From Motacilla alba alba (lineage: Eukaryota; Chordata; Aves; Passeriformes; Motacillidae), in the NCBI RefSeq assembly GCF_015832195.1, contig NC_052030.1, forward strand, positions 9,443,439-9,507,438: 64,000 nucleotides of DNA, read 5' to 3'. Made by a program: the position numbers and the translations under genes. The notes beneath the pieces are model-generated. The model did no database searches and had not been told where the DNA came from. It was given only the letters and a program-made list of their open reading frames with translations. This document shows positions 25,646-35,574 of this stretch, piece by piece. Each line of letters starts with the position of its first letter. The stretch's first letter is position 1.

Positions 25646-26394
25646 CATCAGCTGGGTTGTCTGCTGCCTTGGGAGGGAAACTCAGCACGTTAAACTCTGC
25701 TCCTGAGGACGTGCTGGGGACCCTGCTCAGAGCCCCGTGCCCCGTGTCCGTGCCCCCATCCATACCCTGCAGTCTGCCCAGGGAAGAGGGTGGTGGGACC
25801 AGGGCTTGTAGCAGGATGGGCTCAGCCTGGGGGTGCCAGGGACAAACTCTGCTGAGGATGCTCAGCACCCCAAACCTCCCCAGGCTCAGAGCACAGGCAG
25901 TGGTCCTTAGGACCTGCCCAGGGTCTCCAGCGCAGGGAACTGTGAGCCCAGGGAATTCCTAAATCATTCCCAGTGGAGCCCAGGCCCTGTGGTGGAGGAT
26001 TTCCTGCTGTCCCTGTCCAGCTGAGCATCCCGGTGCCACGTGGGCGCTGGAAGGGGTGATGGAGAGAAGCACTGGGGCTCCCCCCGCCAGCCCCAGGAGC
26101 CTGTGCCGAGCCCTCCCGCCCCAGCCTGGCACTGCCACTCCTGGGAAGGAGCCCCGTCCTCAAGCCCAGAGGGACCCTCAGTGTCTGAGCAGCTCCAAAG
26201 CAGGTGAAAATTCACTCCTGACAAAAAGAAACGCAGCGTGGCCGGTGCTGATATCCTGCTCCGGGCTGCGGGGACGGGACCGTCCCCGGCTCCGCCGCTG
26301 CGTGCCCACAGCCGGTGGCACCGGGAAGGGACCCGGCCCGGGGGTCGGGAGGAGGCTTCGGCAAGAGAGAGGACAGTAAGTAGCAAAGTCTTAC

Positions 26395-26424
26395 CAGTTG
26401 TACCAGTACCCGCTTGAGCCAGTG
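26395..26424 (-). other. CRYBB2: CRYBB2 non-coding exon 1
   Basis: A CAACTG|GTAAGA donor at 26394/26395 lies 55 bases below a TATA box, leaving a first exon of about 30 bases. Short untranslated first exons are typical of beta crystallins. The start at about 26424 is inferred from TATA spacing only. Confidence 0.7.
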
Positions 26425-26448
26425 ACGGGCCGGGGCCGGGAGGTGGAA

Positions 26449-26454
26449 TTTATA
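26449..26454 (-). promoter_or_regulatory. CRYBB2: CRYBB2 TATA box
   Basis: GGTATAAATTCC on the coding strand lies 25-30 bases above the inferred transcription start. Confidence 0.85.
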
Positions 26455-26550
26455 CCGAGCCGCAGCAGAGAGGTGCCAAAACTATTTACAAGATAGTTAA
26501 AGCCTGATTCAAAGCGAGAATGCTGGATTAAACCCCAATGAAAACCAGGG

Positions 26551-26558
26551 TCAGCTGA
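26551..26558 (-). promoter_or_regulatory. CRYBB2: Possible Maf half-site pair in the CRYBB2 promoter
   Basis: TCAGCTGA, a palindrome of overlapping TCAGC and GCTGA Maf half-sites, lies about 97 bases above the TATA box. Large Maf proteins drive lens crystallin promoters through such half-sites. The motif is short and is also a plain E-box (CAGCTG). Confidence 0.35.
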
Positions 26559-27177
26559 TCCGCCGCAGCCTTTGTCTGCCCGAGCACCGAGCCCGAGTTA
26601 TTTCATTACCTGTCACATTCGAGTCACCCGCTTTGTCGGGTTGGTGGCGAGGAGATTTGGACTTTGCAAGCATCAGCCGAACGCGTGCCAAGAGCCGGGG
26701 CGGGCCGGGCCAACAAAGCCCCGCCAGCCCCGCTTCAGGCGTTTCGGGGCCAGAGAGCTGATCCCCCCGACAGCCCGGCAGCCGCCGCCGGAGCTGCTGA
26801 GCTCGGCTCTTTCCATGCGCGATAAAACGCCTCAAAGAGCCGGTGAAGCTGGCTTTGCCCGTCTGCAGCCCGGGCAGGGAGCGCCCGCGGCCGTGCCAGC
26901 ACCGGGGGCACCGGGGGAGCCGCCCCGACCCCGGCCCGGGGCCTCGGGGATGGGCAGGGGCTGCGGGGGCAGTTCAGCGGGGTAGCACCCTGGGGCTGGG
27001 GTGCACTCGGTGCTGGGGTCCTCCCGTGTTACCCCCGTGCTTTTGGGGTCCCCGAGAAGCACCCCAGGGGTCCCCCGGTGACAGCAGGACAAAGCTGAGG
27101 TCATGAGGGGATCACAGTCCGCAGGGCTGGGATGGGCAGCACAGGGCTGGGCTGGGGGGCGAGGGCAGCAGCAGGGT

Positions 27178-27228
27178 CCCTTTGCTGGCATTGTCCCTTT
27201 GCTGGCATTGTCCCTTTGCTGGCATTGT
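27178..27228. repeat. 17-bp tandem repeat, 3 exact copies
   Basis: CCCTTTGCTGGCATTGT is repeated three times in succession without change. Confidence 0.95.
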
Positions 27229-28606
27229 CCCTGCAGCTGAGCCAGGAGGCTGCACGGGGCTGGGGGCTGCAGCAAAGGAGGTTTCGCAGACAGGGGACAC
27301 TGCTGCAGCACCCACAGCCCCACAGAGGAGCTGGATCCCCCCTGTCACCCCAGCAAGTGTCACCCAGCATGAACAGACCCCTCACCTGCCCCTTCCCCCT
27401 ACAGGGTCCCGCAGCAGGAGATGGGCTGCAGCCCCCCCCGGGTCACCTCTGCCCCATGCCCTGCCCCAGGATGGCTGCACACAGGGTCACCCACAGCGTG
27501 TTGTCACCAGAGCCTACCCTGGTAGTGATTTTGGGGGGGTCAGTCCCCCAGGTCAGCAGCTGTCCCAGCTCCAGGTGCTGGAGTTTCCAGGTGCCAGAGG
27601 GGCCAAGGTGACCTTGCAGCTCTGCAGGGAACCCATCAGGGCATGGACAGGCCAGGGTGTGATCCGGAGTTTCCAGCATGCCCAGCCCTGGAGTCCTCCT
27701 TTCTTGCCTGTGTCTCCTGCTGCAGCTGAGATGGACCCAGTATCGCCCTCCCCATCTCCTGGGTTAATCCATTCAGGTAATCCCGAGCCCTGGACCCTCA
27801 TGGACCCGTCCCAGGTCCCAGTGCAGCCCTGCAGCCACATCCCATCCCCTCAGCAGGGTGCTGTCACAGTGCTCAGCACGGCCCCAGTGATCCCCTCCCT
27901 TGGCTGGGCTGCTTTAGCTCATCCCAGCCCAGCCGTGGCAGCCTCGGGGACTGTTCTGGAAGCAGCTTTTGCCTCTTGGGGCCAGGCACTCGCCTTCCAC
28001 AGCCACAAACTGCCCCCCCCAAAAAAGGAAAAACCTCCAGGGGGGTGCTCAGGGACCTGCACAAACCCCTCGGGTGGACTCAAGCCCATCTCCCATCTCT
28101 GCCCCAGCCCAGTGGGTCCCCAAGCGTGGCCACAGATGCCCCTGAAGGGCATTGCCAGGGCAGCTCAGTGTCCCACCAGCACCCTGTGGCACCCCTGAAC
28201 CCCCCACCTCTACCCCCAGGACAGCCCCCCCGTGTCAGAGCTCATTCCCGTGGGAGAAACACCCCAGGACTGTGGGAAACTTCCTTGGGGACAGGCTGGG
28301 GACCCTTCAGGACGCTGAGGTTGGGCACAGCCATCCCGCCACGGGATGAGCCCCCCTTGGAGTGCACAGGGCCTGGCAGCACCCAGGGATGGCTGCTCCA
28401 CATCCCCCCCGGCCCCCTCCCTGCCCTGGGACTGGCTAGCAGCCCTGGGAGCGGGCAGTAGATGCTGTGAAAAGGGACAGAGGCGCTGGAAAAACCCTGA
28501 CACGGCAGCACCAGGGGTTATTTTTGGAAAGCTGCAGCCTTTATGTAACACTGCAAACACTGGCACGTCCCCCTCGGCCCTGTGGGGGGGTGCTGGGCAC
28601 GGCCAT

Positions 28607-28672
28607 AGCCCCATCCCCATCCCCATCCCCATCCCCATGCCCCTGCCCCCCTCCCTGCCCCCCTCCCTGCCC
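28607..28672. repeat. CCCCAT / CCCTGCC simple repeat
   Basis: Five or more CCCCAT hexamers are followed by CCCTCCCTGCC repeats, just beyond the CRYBB3 poly(A) site. Confidence 0.9.
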
Positions 28673-28720
28673 TCCCCCAGCCCAGGACCAGGCAGGCCCC
28701 GGCAGCCTCCAGCTCAGAGC

Positions 28721-28726
28721 TTTATT
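28721..28726 (-). terminator. CRYBB3: CRYBB3 polyadenylation signal AATAAA
   Basis: TTTATT on the plus strand, preceded by GAGC as in CRYBB2's AGCTTTATTGAG, gives AATAAA 84 bases past the stop codon. Confidence 0.85.
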
Positions 28727-28809
28727 GAGGTTTTTGCACAGAAAACACCACCACGGTCACGGCAGCAGCCGGGGGAGCCCGCGAGCGGCCCCGGGGGGCT
28801 GGGGGGCCC

Positions 28810-28975
28810 TCAGCTGTTCTCGAAGCAGCCCCGCTGGTGCCACTGCTGGTCCCTGACGCGGCGCACGGACTGGATCAGGGGCTGGTTGGCGTCCCACTCG
28901 TTCCAGTGCCGGTACTCGCCCTTCTCAAAGACGTGCTGGCGGCCCCGGTACCCGGGGTACTCGTAGCCCACCCAC
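28810..28975 (-). CDS. CRYBB3: CRYBB3 exon 6 (Greek-key motif 4 and C-terminus)
   Basis: This exon encodes residues 158-211 after the final base of Thr157, ending at TGA (28810-28812). The acceptor is CACAG|GTGGGTGGG. Confidence 0.96.
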
Positions 28976-31372
28976 CTGTGGGGACCAAGGCAGTGCTCAG
29001 CGGTGCCCACCCCACACCCCCACAGCCCCTGGAGCTGGGGCAGTGTCCCCATCCCCATCCCGGTGTCCCCGTCCCGGTGTCCCCATCTACTGGCCTGCCA
29101 CAGCCAGGTGATGCTGCCCAGGGCCACCCCTGTGTCACCAAGTGCCACAGCACAGGCTGCAGCGCCCCGGTGGGAAATGCCACGTGCCAGGAGGGGATGG
29201 AGAGTTCATGGAGAAGGGACCGCAGCTCGGGTGGTGGGTTAGGGCAAGGAGCCATCAGCCAGCCCCAGGGACACTGCCATGGTCCCCGTTACTCCCTGGG
29301 GGCCAGGGAAAAGGTGGCAGCAGGGAGGGAACAAGGGGCACGACGGGCAGGAGCAGCACCATGGGAGCGGCCTCCCCTCTGCAGCGGCTGCGCCGGGTGC
29401 CCCAGCCACCACCCTGGGGGGACCAACCACAGTGCCACGGGCAGGAAGCTGTCGGGGTGTCCCCTGCGTCCCCATCCTTACGTTCCGTTCAGGGCCTTGA
29501 CGCTGGCCACGCGGTCCTGGAAGCCGTGGGCCCAGAGGCTGGGCACGTCGTCATCCACGATCTCCATCTTGCGCCCGGTGTAGCCCGCGTTCTCAAACAG
29601 GTGGATCTTGTGGTCAGCGCTGTCCTGGGGGAAAGGGCGGGTCAGGGGCTGTCCCCTGGCGGTCCCCAGCGCCGTGGCCACCCCAGCGCAGCCCTACTCA
29701 CAATCTGGAGGGGCCGGAGGGACATCAGGCTGTCGCTGCTGTGGCTGTTGGACCACGAGTCCCAGCGGGGGTAGTCGCCCTTCTCCAGCACGAACTGCTC
29801 CCCGGCGTAGGCCTGGCGCTCGAAGCCCAGCCACCTGCAGGAGCCCAGGGTCAGGGGGATGCTCTCCCTGCCACCCCCCGGGGCTGCTCCGCCTTCCCCA
29901 CCCCAGACTTACGGGCCAGACTCCACCTGGATGGAGCCCACCTTCTCCATCTCCTTCTCGGTGATGTTGGGCAGCTCCTCTGTCAGCTCACACCTTTTCC
30001 CCTGGAAATTCTCCAGCTCGTAGATCGTGATCTAAGGTGGGGAGAGATGCTGTCAGCCACCGCAGCACGAGAACACCCCAGGAAATGGGGGCAGCAAAGG
30101 GCTCTGGCAGTGTCCCCCCATCCCGGCCATCCTGTGCCAGTGTCACTCCTGGCCCAGCAGAGCCGGGTCCTGCCAGTGCCTCTGCCCTGACAGAGCTCCA
30201 AGGGTGTTTGTTTGGTAAAGCACAAGCTGGAATTTTGTCCGTGACAGGCTGAAAACCAGATCAAACACAGCACTGCAAACATGAAAGGTTTGGGCTAAGA
30301 GAATTCCTGAGCCGTGGGCTGCCTCTCCTACCCCCAGCCTGGTCATTGTCCATCATCATTTTCTTATCACTGCTCCCTCCAGCTCCAACCATCCCCTTGA
30401 CCTGGCCTGGCACGAGCTCTTCGTTCAGTGTTTCCTTCTAAGCCCTCTTAGGGGCAGAGGCCCCAGTGCCTCCCCAGGCTGCCCTGTCCTCAGCAGAGCC
30501 TCGAGGCTGAGCTGGATGGCTGGAGCCAGTCCCAGCAGCCAGTGCATGGCATGGGGCAGGGCCCAGGGTGCCCAGCGCCACTCAGGGACCAGAGGGTCAG
30601 TGGGGTGACCAGGCACCCCTGTCACTGTCCCAAAGGGGTCCCAGCTGCAACACCTGAGTCTGGGACAAGGGCAGAGCCTCCTGCACACACCACATAATGG
30701 GGGGCTCAAGGGACAGAGGTGACACCCACATTCCTCAGAAGCCTCTGTGCATCCCAAAGCAACAAACAGCCCCAGCTCCTGGCGCCCCTCTCCCACTGGC
30801 AGGATCTGCCCCCACCTCCAGCCTTCCCTGTCCAGCTTTGTGGGAAGCTCTGCACCCACCCCATCTCTCCAGCTGATTTACCTTCAACCACCCTACGAGC
30901 TGAATCCCAGCCTACAAACACACCCGGGGAGCTTCAGTGCCTGGGCCCACAGCTGATCCTGCTGTGCTGGGATGCTTCGTGTCCCGGATTAAACCCCTGG
31001 GTAGCTGCACGCCAGCCTGGCCAGCCAATGGCCTCGGCAGCCACGCGGGCAGGGAGCAGTGTCCCTCCTGCAGGCAGCAGCAGCAGATTCCCAGCCCCAG
31101 CTGCTTCCCAACCTGCAGCCCCCCCTGGGCTCAGCACCAGAGCGGGGCCACCACCCACTGCTGCTGTGGGAGAGCTGGGGGCCACTCCTGTCCCCAGCAG
31201 CACCTGCAGTGCTGGCACTGGTTCCAGCCTGGTGCCTCCACACCGCATCCCACGGCTCCACCCAGCATCCAGTTGTCCCCAGTATAGCCCAGTATACCTT
31301 GTAGTTGCCACCTCGCTCGCCAGCACCCTCCCCAGTCGCCATCTGCTCGGGGGGACTTTGCTGCTCGGTCAT
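28810..31372 (-). CDS. CRYBB3: CRYBB3, beta-B3 crystallin (complete, 5 coding exons)
   Basis: Joined exons 31298-31372, 29913-30031, 29702-29834, 29482-29624 and 28810-28975 give 636 bases, 211 residues plus stop, the human length. All junctions are GT-AG and in frame. It is a basic beta crystallin of the lens that assembles with other beta subunits. Residues 1-25 form a longer N-terminal arm ([10 protein letters not shown] start). The Greek-key motifs are about 26-65, 66-109, 110-157 and 158-211, one per exon. Hallmarks are [33 protein letters not shown] and [12 protein letters not shown], the last two close to human beta-B3. The protein ends QRGCFENS with a short C-terminal arm. Exon lengths 119, 133 and 143 are identical to CRYBB2, showing the two are tandem duplicates. 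Introns are about 680 (intron 1), 1266, 78, 77 and 506 bases. No lesion is seen. Confidence 0.97.
29482..29624 (-). CDS. CRYBB3: CRYBB3 exon 5 (Greek-key motif 3)
   Basis: This exon encodes residues 110-156, from [19 protein letters not shown] onwards. The acceptor is TTTCCCCCAG and the donor AAC|GTAAGG. Confidence 0.96.
29702..29834 (-). CDS. CRYBB3: CRYBB3 exon 4 (Greek-key motif 2 and linker)
   Basis: This exon encodes residues 66-109 ([19 protein letters not shown] start), ending in the linker LRPLQI. The acceptor is CTCCTGCAG and the donor ATT|GTGAGT. Confidence 0.96.
29913..30031 (-). CDS. CRYBB3: CRYBB3 exon 3 (Greek-key motif 1)
   Basis: This exon encodes residues 26-64 ([19 protein letters not shown] start) plus two bases of Pro65. 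The acceptor is CACCTTAG and the donor CCC|GTAAGT. Confidence 0.96.
31298..31372 (-). CDS. CRYBB3: CRYBB3 exon 2 (N-terminal arm, start codon)
   Basis: This exon encodes 25 residues, [20 protein letters not shown] then GGNYK. The acceptor TTTTCCAG|GCACA lies five bases before the ATG, and the donor is AAG|GTATAC. A second in-frame Met at residue 11 is a less likely start. Confidence 0.95.
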
Positions 31373-32058
31373 TGTGCCTGGAAAACCCAAATTGCAGGAG
31401 GTTAAGGCTGGAGCCACCAGGACTTACAGCTGATAAGGAAACAGAGGATGAAGCTGGCATGGAGCAGGCAGCAGGGGTTAGCCCAGACCCCGATGCAGCA
31501 GCTGTAAATCCCCAGGGATGTCCAGGCTGGGAGCAAGCTCCGTTATCTCTCCTCCTCTCCCTCCTGCACACAGGCCCCAGATCCTCACCCTGGCACACAC
31601 AGGACTGAACTGAGCCACGTCCCAGGCGACACGGAGCCCTCTGCCCAGGGCAGCTCGCCCAGTTGCCACTAAGCTCCCATCTCACAGCCCCGCCTTTGTT
31701 CCCAGCAGGAATTTCTCAGCTTCCAGCTGCTGACATCTTTCCCCACAACATAAACCTGACACCTCTCCCTTGCTCCAGCATCCCGGGGGACACCAAACCC
31801 GGCAGCTGGAGCTGCTGCCGCCGCCTTGGCCGGGGGGGATGGCGGTGAGAGCCCCCTCTTCACTGTCCAGGAACATCCACAAAACTCTGCTCCAACATTG
31901 GAACACGCCACGCTGACGAGGGGCTTAAGAGACGAATAAAGGAGTTGGATAACGTCCTGAATCAAACCCTGCAGCTTCACTTCTCGCCAAACCCTTCGCT
32001 GGGGGCCTCAGACACACCAAGTCTTTGTGCAAGCCCCTTGCAGTCCCAGCAGTGCTAC

Positions 32059-32082
32059 CTCTCGGCGCGGTTCCGCTGTGCC
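32059..32082 (-). other. CRYBB3: CRYBB3 non-coding exon 1
   Basis: A GAGAG|GTAGCA donor at 32058/32059 lies 46 bases below a TATA-like box, which leaves a first exon of roughly 24 bases, mirroring CRYBB2. The 5' end is inferred from spacing only. Confidence 0.6.
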
Positions 32083-32103
32083 GGGCGGCGCGGGCGGCCC
32101 CGC

Positions 32104-32110
32104 TATTTAT
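32104..32110 (-). promoter_or_regulatory. CRYBB3: CRYBB3 TATA-like box
   Basis: CCCATAAATAGCGG on the coding strand carries ATAAATA flanked by GC-rich sequence, at the right distance above exon 1. Confidence 0.75.
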
Positions 32111-32146
32111 GGGTTGCTTCTGAACAGAACAGCAGAATTCCCCGGG

Positions 32147-32159
32147 CGCTGATACAGCA
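32147..32159 (-). promoter_or_regulatory. CRYBB3: Maf-response-element-like site, CRYBB3 promoter
   Basis: The coding strand reads TGCTGTATCAGCG, matching the T-MARE consensus TGCTGACTCAGCA at 10 of 13 positions, with both outer half-sites largely kept. It lies 37 bases above the TATA box, where lens crystallin promoters commonly carry Maf sites. Confidence 0.5.
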
Positions 32160-32459
32160 GCTGCGTCCACGGAATTCCAGCCATGAGATTTCCTCTCAAT
32201 AGCGCGGGCGCGCAGCGAGCTATGGAAACGTCACGCAGATTTCTCCCGGCTGTCCCTCGCACACGGGCCGCCCGCTTCACAGAAGATTAACGTGGAAATT
32301 CACATCAGCACGTTCACGCTGCTTCTTGCCAGGTTCTCTGGAAAACTCTGCCGTCAGCAGTTCACGGGAGGGTTTAGCCTGGAAACCGAGCGCAGCGCGA
32401 AGCAAAAACCGGGCAGAATATCCCCGTTTGTGAGGGCTGCAGGCAAGGCGTGATGCGGG

Positions 32460-32768
32460 GCCGACCCCTGTCACCACGACGTTTGAACGAAAATCCTTTG
32501 CTGGGATTTTCTTCTCCTGAGAAGCTGAGGAGCCTCAGGAAAGAAATGCAAACAATAACTATCGGCTGCTGTGGAATGCAGCAGGTGCATCCTTGATTGG
32601 TTATTAAGTAGAAACACCTCACATGGACCAATCCCAGATGCACCTGCTGCATTCCACAGCAGCCGATAGTTATTGTTTGCATTTCTTTCCTGAGGCTCCT
32701 CAGCTTCTCAGGAGAAGAAAATCCCAGCAAAGGATTTTCGTTCAAACGTCGTGGTGACAGGGGTCGGC
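32460..32768. repeat. 309-bp near-perfect palindrome (inverted repeat)
   Basis: The arms at 32460-32600 and 32628-32768 are reverse complements. The outer 132 bases match without a mismatch and the inner nine carry three changes, around a 27-base spacer. No target-site duplication is apparent beside the arms. The arm sequence is unlike the adjacent DNA and looks like a dispersed repeat, possibly part of a passerine LTR, but I cannot confirm that. It lies about 350 bases upstream of the CRYBB3 TATA box. Confidence 0.95.
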
Positions 32769-32779
32769 TCTGAGAGCTC

Positions 32780-35570
32780 GGCGGGAAGCTGCAGCAGCTC
32801 AGCAATTCCAGATTGGTGCTCTTGCTTTCACTTTGGCCCTAAGCAGGTTCTCTCCATCGAGCTCCTTTTCTTTCTCTGCCTCCAGTCTGGCTCCCTGCCC
32901 GGCATTTCCCAGGAACAAGCTGGGAACACATCCTGGGGTGTGTGATGAGGCATTTCTGGAGCCTGGCACGAGGGTTTGTCCATCTTCACAGGCACAGGGT
33001 GATGTAAGGCGTCAAACTGGGAGCATTTCACACCAAGCACCAAACTGGGAGCAGGCCTGACTCCCTCTTCACCTCTGAGAGTCTCTTCAGACCCAAACCA
33101 TCCTGATTCCTCAGGGAACATTTTATTCAGCTGCACATATCCCCGTTTACTACAGCCCTTGCAGGTTTTTCTACCTGCTCTGAGTGTGGCTCATCTTGAA
33201 ACCAAGAGACACACACAAAACCTTAATGGAAATTGCCAGGAAAGTGAATTCCCTGGGCCAGGCTGGACAAACTGAATGGGAGAGGGATGGAAACCTCTCC
33301 TGCTGTGCATGTCAGAACGGGGTCCTTCAGCCCTACCCCATCCCTGCCTCGCTGGGTGATGCTCCAGGCCTGGTGGGACAGGGATGACCCAGGGATGTCC
33401 AGCTGACTCTTCCTCACTCTGCCCATCCTGTGGCTCCTGATGAAGATTTGCTGTTCCCAGCAGAGCTGTCTCACAGCTCCAACAGGCACAGACTGAGGAG
33501 GAACGGATTCATTTCTGTCTCACCAAACACAACATCAGCCGTCCTCAACAAATCAGAAACACAGAATTCCTCGTGCCAGTCCCTTCCTTCCCAGCAGCCT
33601 CATTCACTGAGCTCCGCCACAGCCTCAGGGCCCTGGATCTGCCTCTCCCAGCTCTCCACACTGACAAGGCAACTCCAAAAACATGACAGAAGGGGCACTG
33701 GATCTCCTTGATGCCTTTCCCAAACCGACCTCAATTTCCTCTCGCTGTCAGCCTCTTAAATCCCTTTGAAAAATGACTGCTAGAAAATAGATTTTTTTTT
33801 CCTTAATACCTGGCAAAGCTAAACTGGAACTGTAATGGTACAGAACAAAATACAGCCAGAATATCTTTATTCCCTAGGAAACTGTGTAACACAAAGTACA
33901 GGATTTTGATCACACTATCTGTGTGATTTCTATCTGTGTATTTATTGTGACCCACATTGACAGACTCTATAAGGTTATGTGGAGCAACACAGAAGCTTAA
34001 TCTCCACAAGAGCTCCTTCAAAACCAGATTTGATACCAGTTTGTTTAATATGGAATGAGAAAAACCCATAAACCACCAGACCTTGGCTCTCCCTCTCCTC
34101 CTCTGCCAATCCCACCAGAGGAACCAGAAGTTATTTCAGATTGTATTTTTGCAAGACATTTCTACTTGAGTGAACAGGACAGCCATGGAACAGCTCACCA
34201 CCAGCTGGGGAAGGATCCCCACCCTCCACCCTCTCCACTCCCAGGGGGAGCAGAACTAGGCCTGGACTCTGCAGTCCCTGCCAGAACACCCCAAATCCCT
34301 TTAAAGCTCCATGGAGGTGGTTTCATAGAATCACAGGATTATTTGGGTTGGAAGGGACCTCAAAGCTCATCTCATTCTGTCCCCCTGCTCCCCCAACCTT
34401 CCACTAGACCAGGCTGCTCCGAGCCCTGTCCAACCTGGCCCCAAAGGTCTTCACCTCCTAAAAGTCCATTTTTAAAAGGAATTAAAGCAAATACCTGTTT
34501 TTCCCTCTCAGCACTGGGCTGAAGGGATGGATCCAGCACTTCCCTCACTTGGCTGCAGCTGCTCTTGCACCAGTGTCCTTCAGGGAGGTGCAGACAGTGA
34601 CCTGGGGCTGACAGGGAGCACAGTTATGGTGACAGCTCTGGATTTCACTGGAATAGTTTGTTTTGTCCCCAAAGCTGGCTTGGGGACAGCAGTGACAGCT
34701 CTGGGAACTGGCCCCAGAGGTTCTGTACCTGGATACACCTTGTGGGGCACAGCCACACCCTGTGGCAGCACCCCAGAACTGCCCACCTGCCCCTGAAACA
34801 CAGCACCCCTGCAGAAATCAGGGATGTGCTGCTCCAAACCTTCCACAGGCCACGCTCTGTATTCCCAAATCTGCCCCACGTGCATTTCAGCGTGCAAACA
34901 AGGAACAGGGTGAATCTAACTTCTGTGGGAGTGGAAAGGGGATGGTGCGTGGGGGTTAAGTCCTGTGGAAAGGCTGGGGATGTCAAAGGCTGGAGAAGCA
35001 AGCATTGCTCCTTTCTCTGCAGGAAGTGAAAGGCTCTGGTGGACGAGGACCAAATTGATTTACAGATGTTAAAAAGGTGAATTTGAAAACAGAAAAATAA
35101 AAAGGAAGAAATCCACAACTGGGAATTCCAATAAAAAGCAACGGAGCAGCCGTGCAAGTCCCTGACACACCACCTGGAGCAGGGATTGCTGGGGATCAAG
35201 AGAGGAGGGCAGTCAGAAAGTGTTCCTGAATTCCACAACACACATCATCCCACCTGCAAAACCCAACATTGACGTGGCTTTTTAAGCAAGGAGAAACAGC
35301 TGAGGAGCTGTCAGGGGAGAAAGGACATGAGAGGGCCTCCATCACCTTCAGCATCATTTTTTGGACAAGAGCTGAACCTGATCCAGGGCAGGATCCAGGA
35401 GTGAAGGAAGCAGCACATCTGAAGGAACCTTAAAGCTCACTTCCATCTCCAATAAAGAGTCAGAAAAGCACATGGCAACAAAAGTGAAAGCACAAAAAAT
35501 TCCAAGAAGCATTATTTGGAATTAAAATAGAATTATATAAAGTGTATTACAGTCTGTTCTATCATTTAAG
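32780..35570. other. Intergenic region between CRYBB3 and KIAA1671
   Basis: About 2.8 kb of mostly unique sequence contain one CR1 fragment at 34322-34460. No exon, RNA gene or other repeat could be supported. Confidence 0.6.
34322..34460 (-). mobile_element. CR1 LINE fragment
   Basis: 'tcatagaatcacaggatta' followed by 'gggttggaagggacctcaa' and 'gagccctgtccaacctggcc' is a minus-oriented CR1 3' end. Confidence 0.9.
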
Positions 35571-35574
35571 AAGT

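Larger units (their letters stand above)
26560..28700. other. Intergenic region between CRYBB2 and CRYBB3
   Basis: About 2.1 kb separate the CRYBB2 promoter from the CRYBB3 3' end. The part at 26560-26960 is CpG-rich upstream flank of CRYBB2. A 17-bp triplicate repeat lies at 27178-27228 and a CCCCAT simple repeat at about 28607-28640. No exon is seen. The 338-aa plus-strand open frame from 27182 has a low-complexity Pro/Ser/Ala-rich composition and is not supported. Confidence 0.6.

Noticed and set aside
27182..28198. A 338-codon plus-strand open frame between the crystallin genes.
   Set aside because: It has Pro/Ser-rich composition with no domain, starts in a 17-bp repeat, and lies in GC-rich flank.
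32460..32768. The palindrome considered as a microRNA precursor or a tRNA-like element.
   Set aside because: The 130-bp perfect stem is far too long and too perfect for a normal microRNA hairpin, and no tRNA A/B boxes are seen.
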